Source: Monarcha castaneiventris obscurior
Lineage: Eukaryota; Chordata; Aves; Passeriformes; Monarchidae
Direction of reading: 5' to 3'
Assembly: GCA_026261815.1 (NCBI GenBank)
Contig: JAMPIT010000693.1
Location: 43,427-107,426, forward strand
Length of the DNA: 64,000 nucleotides
A model generated the notes under the pieces. That model searched no databases. It was not told where the DNA came from and saw only the letters and a list, made by a program, of their open reading frames with translations. Shown in pieces: positions 56,601 through 64,000 of this stretch; position 1 is the first letter of the stretch; every line of letters starts with the position of its first letter. A program made the translations under genes and the position numbers.

Positions 56601-58139
56601 CAAGCAGGAGTTTTGGGCTTCCATGAGGACTTTTGGGCGTTTCCATGAGGAATTTTGGGGTTCAGTGAGGAATCCTGGGGTTTAATGAGGATTTGGGGAA
56701 CCAAGAAGAACTTTTTGGGGGTTTGAGAAGGAATTTTGGGTTTAATGAGGATTTCTTGGGCTTCAGTGAGGATTTTGGGAGATCCAAGAAGGAATTTTGG
56801 GTTGAGTGAAGAATTTTGGGCTTCAGTGAGGAATTTTGGGGTTCAGTGAGGAATCCTGGGGTTTAATGAGGATGTTTTGGGGTTCAGTGAGGACTTTTGG
56901 GGTCCAAGAAGGAATTTTGGGGTTTCAACAAGGATTTGGGGATCCAAGAAGCACTTTTTGGGTTCAAGGACGACATGGGGAGTTCAAGAAGGACTTTTTG
57001 GGGGGTTTGAGAAGGAATTTTGGTGTTAAATGAGGATTTTTGGGGTCCAAGAAGGACTTTTGTGGGGTTCCATGAGGAATTTTGGCCTTCAGTGAGGAAT
57101 TTTGGGGTTCAGTGAGGAATCCTGGATTTAATGAGGATGTTTTGGGTTTCAGTGAGGAATCATGGGTTTAATGAGGATGTTTTGGGGTTCAGTGAGGACT
57201 TTTGGGGTCCAAGAAGGAATTTTGGGGTTTCAACAAGGATTTGGGGATCCAAGAAGCGCTTTTTGGGTTCAAGAACGACATGGGCAGTTCAAGAAGGACT
57301 TTTTGGGGGGTTTGAGAAGGAATTTTGGTGTTAAATGAGGATTTTTGGGGTCCAAGAAGGACTTTTGTGGGGTTCCATGAGGAATTTTGGCCTTCAGTGA
57401 GGAATTTTGGGGTTCAGTGAGGAATCCTGGATTTAATGAGGATGTTTTGGGTTTCAGTGAGGAATCATGGGTTTAATGAGGATGTTTTGGGGTTCAGTGA
57501 GGACTTTTGGGGTCCAAGAAGGAATTTTGGGGTTTCAACAAGGATTTGGGGATCCAAGAAGCGCTTTTTGGGTTCAAGAACGACATGGGCAGTTCAAGAA
57601 GGACTTTTTGGTGGGTTTGAGAAGGACTTTTGGGGTTTAACGAGGATTTCCTGGGGTTCAGTGGGGATTTTGGGCTTCCACGGGCGCGGGAAGCTCCGTG
57701 GCGATCCCGACCCCAGAACTCAGGAATTCCCAAGCTTTTCCCCATTTTCCCAAGCAGCTGGCAGCCACCAAGGGCGGCCGGAGCCAGCTGCGATCCCGAG
57801 GCTCCTACCTGGTGCTCCGCGAGCTCCACGCCTGGGAGAAGCACCCCGGGGTGCTCAGCGCTTGCCACAAGCTCATCCAGGTGAGCCAGGAATTCCGGGG
57901 GATGGGGGATTCCCGGGAATCCCAGCGGCCATCCCGGGATTTTTGGGGATGTCCCCCATGGCCAGGTGCTGATCGGGGACGAGCCCGAGGCGGGGATGGA
58001 GAACCTGCTGGAGGTGACAATTCCCGAGGAGCTGGAGCGGCGCCTCAGGGACGCCGACAGGGAGGAGGAGGAGGAGGAGGAGGAGGAGGAGGAGCAGCGG
58101 AGGAAGGAGTGGGAAAAGGAAGCGGAGGCGTCGAGGTGA
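53682..58139 (+). CDS. HGH1: Protein HGH1 homologue (FAM203/BRP16), eEF2 folding chaperone
   Basis: Six exons join in frame: 53682-54217, 54301-54401, 55398-55496, 55585-55676, 57758-57880 and 57966-58139, giving about 374 residues (human about 390). Exon 1 encodes Ala/Leu-rich armadillo-like helices (LANLSRDP, LLCNLSQAPEGRR). Exons 2-3 carry VQRLLPLV, GVVGALRNCCFEH and EWLLGEEVDALPFLLLPLAG, with EELPEEEMER after it. Exons 5-6 carry YLVLRELHAWE, LIQVLIGDEP and MENLLEV. All are diagnostic of HGH1. A poly-Glu run and basic tail end the protein. HGH1 works with the chaperonin TRiC in folding elongation factor 2 in the cytosol. The start is the first ATG after the X-box. Introns 2 and 4 contain minisatellites. 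Confidence 0.95.
54725..55075. repeat. 60-66-bp minisatellite in HGH1 intron 2
   Basis: Six units with ctgggatccccattgccagc and atttccctg, followed by ctcgggatttgggatgggg. Confidence 0.92.
55760..57660. repeat. Minisatellite and 305-bp tandem duplication in HGH1 intron 4
   Basis: Units of gaggattttggggggttttg and gaaggaattttggggattca fill the intron. A longer unit of 305 bp is repeated nearly exactly (about 57,131 onward and 57,436 onward), with a partial third copy before it. Confidence 0.9.
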
Positions 58140-58189
58140 CGCCGGGACGACGCCAGGAGGTCACCAGGAGGTCACCAGGAGGTCACCAG

Positions 58190-61100
58190 GAGGCACCACA
58201 GGGACGGGGCGAGGTCCCCAAGGGGCCACCACAAGGACAATTTGTCCCCAAGGTCCATCATGGGGGTGTGGTGTGTCCAAGGAGCCATGTTGGGGACAAT
58301 GACGTCATTGCCCCAAGGGTTGCCGTGGTGACAATGGCATTTTTGTCCCCAAGGAGCCATGACAGTGACAATGTGTCCCCAAGGGTCGCCATGGTGACAA
58401 CGTGGTGTTTCCAAGGGGCCACCACAAGGACAATGGCGTTGTGTCCCCAAGGTCCATCATGGGGGTGTGGTGTCCCCAAGGAGCCATGCTGGGGACAATG
58501 ACGTCGTTGCCCCAAGGGTTGCCATGGTGACAATGAAATTTTTTTTTTGTCCCCAAGGAGGAGCCATGACACTGACAATGTGTCGCCAAGGGTTGCCATG
58601 GTGACAGTGACAGTGTGCCCCCAAGGTCCATCATGGGGGTGTGGTGTCCCCAAGGAGCCATGTTGGGGACAATGACGTTGCCCCAAGGGTTGCCATGGTG
58701 ACAATGGCATTTTTGTCCTCAAGAAGCCATGACAGTGACAATGTGTCGCCAAGGGTCGCCATGGTGACGATGGCGTTGTGGTCACAGGGATCTCCATGGT
58801 GATGGTGACAGTGTGTCCCCAAGGGTCACTGTGGTGACAGTGTGATGTCCCCAAGGGTTGCCATGGTGACAAGGACATTGTGTCCCCCAGGTCCATCATG
58901 GGGGTGTGGTGTCCCCAAGGGTCTCCATGGTGATGGTGGCACTGTGGTGTCCCCAAGAAGTCACCACAAGGTCAGTGTGTCCCCAAGGTCCATCATGGGG
59001 GTGGGTCCATCACTGCCCCAGGGGTTGCCATGGTGACAATGACATTGTGTCCCCAAGGGTCATCATGGTGACAACGTGGTGTCCCCAAGGAGCCACCACA
59101 AGGTCAAAGTGTCCCCAGGGGTCATCATGGTGACGGTGACGTGTCCCCAAGGAGCCATGTTGGGGGCGTGACGTTGTGTCCCCAAGGAGCCACCACAAGG
59201 ACAATGGCGTTGTGTCCCCAAAGTCCATCATGGGGGTGTGGTGTCCCCAAGGGTCACCGTGGTGACAGTGGTGGCCCCAAGGAGCTACCACAAGGACAAT
59301 GTGCCCCCAAGGTCCATCATGGGGGTGTGGTGTCCCCAAGGAGCCATGTTGGGGACAATGACGTCATTGCCCCAAGGGTTGCCGTGGTGACAATGGCATT
59401 TTTGTCCCCAAGGAGCCATGACAGTGACAATGTGTCCCCAAGGGTCACCATGGTGACAACGTGGTGTTTCCAAGGGGCCACCACAAGGACAATGGCGTTG
59501 CGTCCCCAAGGTCCATCATGGGGGTGTGGTGTCCCCAAGGAGCCATGTTGGGGACAATGACATCGTTGCCCCAAGGGTTGCCATGGTGACAATGAAATTT
59601 TTTTTTTTTTGTCCCAAAGGAGGAGCCATGACACTGACAATGTGTCGTCAAGGGTTGCCATGGTGACAATGGCATTGTGGTCACAGGGATCTCCATGGTG
59701 ATGGTGACAGTGTGTCCCCAAGGGTCACTGTGGTGACAGTGTGATGTCCCCAAGGGTTGCCATGGTGACAAGGACATTGTGTCCCCCAGGTCCATCATGG
59801 GGGTGTGGTGTCCCCAAGGGTCTCCATGGTGATGGTGGCACTGTGGTGTCCCCAAGAAGTCACCACAAGGTCAGTGTGTCCCCAAGGTCCATCATGGGGG
59901 TGGGTCCATCACTGCCCCAGGGGTTGCCATGGTGACAATGACATTGTGTCCCCAAGGGTCATCATGGTGACAACGTGGTGTCCCCAAGGAGCCACCACAA
60001 GGTCAAAGTGTCCCCAGGGGTCATCATGGTGACGGTGACGTGTCCCCAAGGAGCCATGTTGGGGGCGTGACGTTGTGTCCCCAAGGAGCCACCACAAGGA
60101 CAATGGCGTTGTGTCCCCAAAGTCCATCATGGGGGTGTGGTGTCCCCAAGGGTCACCGTGGTGACAGTGGTGGCCCCAAGGAGCTACCACAAGGACAATG
60201 TGCCCCCAAGGTCCATCATGGGGGTGTGGTGTCCCCAAGGAGCCATGTTGGGGACAATGACGTCATTGCCCCAAGGGTTGCCGTGGTGACAATGGCATTT
60301 TTGTCCCCAAGGAGCCATGACAGTGACAATGTGTCCCCAAGGGTCGCCATGGTGACAACGTGCTGTTTCCAAGGAGCCACCACAAGGACAATGGCGTTGC
60401 GTCCCCAAGGTCCATCATGGTGGCAATGTGGTGTCCCCAAGGAGCCATGTTGGGGACGTGACGTTGTGTCCCCAAGGAGCCACCACAAGGACAATGGCGT
60501 TGTGTCCCCAAGGTCCATCATGGGGGTGTGGTGTCCCCAAGGAGCCATGTTGGGGACAATGACATCGTTGCCCCAAGGGTTGCCATGGTGACAATGGCAT
60601 TTTTGTCCTCAAGAAGCCATGACAGTGACAATGTGTCGCCAAGGGTCGCCATGGTGACAGTGACACTGTGTCCTCAAGGGTCGCCATGGTGACGATGGCG
60701 TTGTGGTCACAGGGATCTCCATGGTGATGGTGACAGTGTGTCCCCAAGGGTCACTGTGGTGACAGTGTGATGTCCCCAAGGGTTGCCATGGTGACAAGGA
60801 CATTGTGTCCCCAAGGTCCATCATGGGGGTGTGGTGTCCCCAAGGGTCTCCATGGTGATGGTGGCCCTGTGGTGTCCCCAAGAAGTCACCACAAGGACAG
60901 TGTGTCCCCAAGGTCCATCATGGGGGTGGGTCCATCACTGCCCCAAGGGTTGCCATGGTGACAATGACATTGTGTCCCCAAGGAGCCATGACAGCGACAG
61001 TGTGTCCTCAAGGGTCTCCATGGTGATGGTGACAACGTGGTGTCCCCAAGGAGCCACCACAAGGTCAAAGTGTCCCCAAGGGTCGCCATGGTGATGTGAT

Positions 61101-62150
61101 GTCCCAAAGGATCTCCATGGCAACATGGTGTCCCCCAGGGTGACCATGGTGACAAGGTGATGTCCCCAAGGGTGACCATGGTAATGTGATGTCCCCAAGG
61201 AGCCACCACAAGGTCAGTGTGTCCTCAAGGTCCATCATGGGGGTGTGGGCTCTCCAAGGGTCATCATGGTGACACCATGATGTCCCCAGGGGTCTCCATG
61301 GTGACAGTGACATCCCCAGAGGTCACCATGGTGATGTGGTGTCCCCGGGGGTCTCCATGGTTACGTGATGTCCCCAAGGGTCACCATGGTGGCAGTGATG
61401 TGTCCCCAAGGGTCTCCATGGTGACCGTGATGGCCCCGAGGGTCACCATGGCAACGTGATGTCCCCAGGGGTCTCCATGGTGATGTGATGTCCTCAAGGG
61501 TCACCATGGTGACAGTGATGTGTCCCCAAGGGTCGCCATGGTGACAGTGATGTCCCCCAGGGGTCACCATGGTTACGTGATGTCCCCAAGGGTCACCATA
61601 GTGATGTTGTGTCCCCCAAGGGTCACCATGGTGATGTGATGTCCCGAAGGATCTCCATGGCAACATGATGTCCCCAGGGGTCTCCGTGGTGACAGTGACA
61701 TCCCCAGGGGTCTCCATGGCAACATGATGTCCCCCAAGGGTCTCCATGGTGACAGTGATGTCCTCAAGGGTCACCATGGTAATGTGATGTCCCCCAAGGG
61801 TCACCATGGTGACAGTGACGTCCCCAGGGGTCACCATGGTGATGTGGTGTCCCCCGGGGGTCTCCATGGTGACAATGTGATGTCCCCAGGGGTCTCTATG
61901 GTTACGTGATGTCCCCAGGGGTCACCATGGTGACACCGTGATGTCCTCAAGGGTCTCCATGGTGACAGTGATGTCCCCCAGGGGTCACCATGGTTACGTG
62001 ATGTCCCCAAGGGTCACCATGGCAACATGGTGTCCCCGGGGGTCTCCATGGTGATGTGATGGCCCCAGGGGTTTCTGTGGTGATGTGATGGCCCCAGCGG
62101 TCTCCATGGCAACATGATGTCCCCAGGGGTCTCCATGGTGATGTGGTGGC
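58190..62150. repeat. CCATGGTGACAATG / GTCCCCAAGG minisatellite with about 0.9-kb higher-order units
   Basis: Almost 4 kb of short units (gtccccaaggagccaccaca, gggttgccatggtgacaatg). The segment around 58,842-59,510 recurs almost unchanged 899 bp downstream. A related copy lies about 1,026 bp further on, and simpler units follow to 62,150. Open frames here are repeat artefacts. Confidence 0.92.
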
Positions 62151-62247
62151 CCCAAGGAGCCCCGTGGTGGCCCTGCCTGTCCCCTCCCCCCCCTTGGACC
62201 GGGGGGGTGGCAGCTGGGGAGGGGTCGCTGCCCCTCCCCCCACGGCC

Positions 62248-62253
62248 AATAAA
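62248..62253 (+). terminator. HGH1: Candidate HGH1 polyadenylation signal
   Basis: AATAAA in gccaataaaagggtttcacc is followed by a GT-rich stretch. It is the first good + strand signal after the HGH1 stop that I see, 4.1 kb downstream. Confidence 0.5.
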
Positions 62254-62274
62254 AGGGTTTCACCCCCAAATCTG

Positions 62275-63585
62275 GTGTGGGGCTTTTGGGGGGGTTTGGG
62301 GACATCAGGGGGGATTTGGGGGGCATTGGGAGGGAATTCAGGGGCATCGGGGGGGATTTGGGGACACAGGGGGGAATTTGGGGATATCAGGGGGGGATTT
62401 GGGGACACTGGAAGGAATTTGGGGATATCAGGGGGGATTTGGGGACATTGGAGCCGAATTTGGGGACATTCGGAGGAAATTTGGGACACATGGGGGGGGA
62501 TTGGGGGACATTGGGAGGGAATTTGGGGGCAATGGGACGAATTCGGGGATGTTGGGGGGGGGTTGAGGAAAATGGAGGCGAATTTGGGGACATTCAGAGG
62601 AAATTTGGGACACATGGGAGGGAATTTGGGGATATTGGGGGGGGTTGGGGACATTGGGAGGGAATTTGGGGATATTGGGGGGGGTTGGGGACATTGGAGG
62701 CGAATTTGGGGACAATGGGGGGGGATTTGGGGACATTGGGAGGAATTTGGGGATATTGGAGGGAATTCGGGACACATGGGAGGGAATTTGGGGATATCAG
62801 GGCTTTTGGGGACATCAGAGCCAAATTTGGGGACATCGGAGCCAGATTTGGGGACATCAAGGGGGATTTGGGGACACGTGGGGGGGATTTGGGGATATTG
62901 GGGGTTTTGGGGACATCGGAGCCAAATTTGGGGGCAGTGGAGCCGAATTTGGGGACACTGGGGGGGATTTTGGGGACATTGAGAGGGAATTTAAGGGTAT
63001 CAGGGGTTTTGGGGACATCAGAGCCAAATTTGGGGGCAATGGAACCGAATTTGGGGACGCTGGGGGGGATTTGGGGATATCAGGGGGGATTTCTCGGAGA
63101 CATCAGGAGGGAATTTGGGGACGTTGGGGGGAATTTGGGGACCTCAGGGGGGATTTGGGGACAATGGAGCCGAATTTGGGGACACAGGGAGGAAATCTGG
63201 GGACATTGGAACTGGATTTGGGGACATCAGGGGGGATTTGGGGACATCGAGGAGGAATTGGGGACATCCGGGGGGGTTTTGGGGAAAATGGAGCCAAATT
63301 TGGGGACATTCGCAGGAAATTCGGGGGCATCGGGGGGGGATTTGGGGACACCAGAGCCGAATTTGGGGACACTGGGGGGGAACTGGGGACATTGGGGGGG
63401 ATTTGGGGACGTTCAGAGGGAATTTGGGGGCATTGGGGGGGATTTAGGGACATTGAGGGGGGGTTTTGAGGACAATGGAGCCAAATTTGGGGACACAGGG
63501 AGGGAATTTGGGGATATCGGGGGGGATTTGGGGACAATGGAGCCGAATTTGGGGACATTCGGAGGGAATTTGGGGACATCGGGGC
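62275..63585. repeat. GGGGGATTTGGGGACATYGGAGCC minisatellite
   Basis: About 1.3 kb of units such as ggggggatttggggacatc and gagccgaatttggggaca. Frames open through it are artefacts. Confidence 0.92.
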
Positions 63586-63597
63586 CCTTTCCTTCCC

Positions 63598-63620
63598 GCC
63601 CCGCCAGGGGGCGCCAGCAG
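63598..63620 (+). promoter_or_regulatory. CTCF-like binding site
   Basis: ccgccagggggcgccagcag closely fits the CTCF core (CCASYAGRKGGCRS). It sits at the border between the minisatellite and a CpG-rich promoter. Confidence 0.65.
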
Positions 63621-63803
63621 CGCAGGGCCCACCGGCCCCGCCCCCTCCCCGCGCAGCCAATCAGATCCCGGGGGGGCGTGACCTTGAGTGGCAGACGGGG
63701 GCGTGGCTTCGTGAGGGGCGTGGCTCGGAGGGGGCGTGGCCGCCGCACCCGGAAGCGGCGCTCGACTCCTCCTCCCCTCCCTCCCCCCGGCTGCCGTCCC
63801 GGT
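63621..63803 (+). promoter_or_regulatory. CpG-rich promoter and apparent first non-coding exon
   Basis: CpG-dense sequence with a CCAAT box (cagccaatcagat), several gggggcgtggc/ggggcgtggc GC/KLF boxes and an ETS-type accggaagcgg. A pyrimidine-rich stretch then ends in a consensus donor, TCCCG|GTGAGTG, near 63,801. The gene lies beyond the window. MROH1 follows HGH1 in humans, so it is one candidate; this is inference only. Confidence 0.6.
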
Positions 63804-64000
63804 GAGTGCTGGGGGGGGGGGGGGGGCGGAATTATGGGAAATGGGGCGTGAAGGATTGAGGAACGGGAATATTGGGGATATTTGGGAAAGGCCTGCCTCT
63901 TCCCTCCTCTCTCTCCTTTCTTCCCCCCTCTCCCCCCCTCTTTCCCCTTCCCTCCCCCACCCCCCCCCCTCCACCCACCTCAGATATCTTTTCTACACGG

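Noticed and set aside
62277..63851. 524-residue Gly-rich open frame
   Set aside because: Minisatellite translation running into a CpG promoter; no splice or domain evidence.

Overview
This 64 kb window is vertebrate nuclear DNA, almost certainly from a bird, probably a GC-rich micro- or dot chromosome. The genes have short GT-AG introns. A CR1-type LINE 3' end lies at 48.0-48.45 kb. LTR retroelements are common, and every gene is packed with G-rich minisatellites.

Layout. (1) 1-9.5 kb, + strand: the last 17 coding exons of a cardiac-type sarcomeric myosin heavy chain (MYH6/MYH7 group), covering the rod to the stop codon. (2) 9.5-13.7 kb, - strand: a complete five-exon CMTM5 gene, tail-to-tail with the myosin as in mammals (CMTM5-MYH6-MYH7). 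(3) 13.7-18.2 kb: minisatellites that switch strand composition near 15.39 kb, a small candidate promoter near 16.6 kb, and G-rich repeats. (4) 18.4-52 kb: five copies of an arginine-specific ecto-ADP-ribosyltransferase (ART) gene, called ART-A to ART-E here (A +, B +, C -, D +, E -). B-E lie in alternating orientation inside duplicated modules that also carry the same upstream conserved block and, in three of four cases, the same retroviral integrase fragment. A, C and D keep the R-S-ExE catalytic signature. B and E are pseudogenes; E has lost all three catalytic elements. (5) 52.3-53.1 kb: a GGGCT/GAGCT array and a degenerate copy of the satellite that also bounds the left side of the cluster at 20.6-21.2 kb. 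(6) 53.2-62.3 kb, + strand: HGH1 (six exons) with a duplicated promoter and a long minisatellite-filled 3' region ending at an AATAAA. (7) 62.3-64 kb: another minisatellite, then a CpG-rich promoter with a CTCF-like site and an apparent first non-coding exon of a gene running out of the window.

The myosin is a sarcomere component, CMTM5 a MARVEL-type membrane protein, the ARTs are expected GPI-anchored cell-surface enzymes that modify arginines using NAD+, and HGH1 is a chaperone for elongation factor 2. They do not form a pathway.

The most unusual material is structural. Several intronic minisatellites are built from exon-end plus 5' splice-site units. The ART family shows palindromic duplication, gene conversion and decay. 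One LTR carries an extended tRNA-Lys copy with the anticodon loop excised and sits in a 61-bp duplication. A solo LTR has its empty-site paralogues in the same window.
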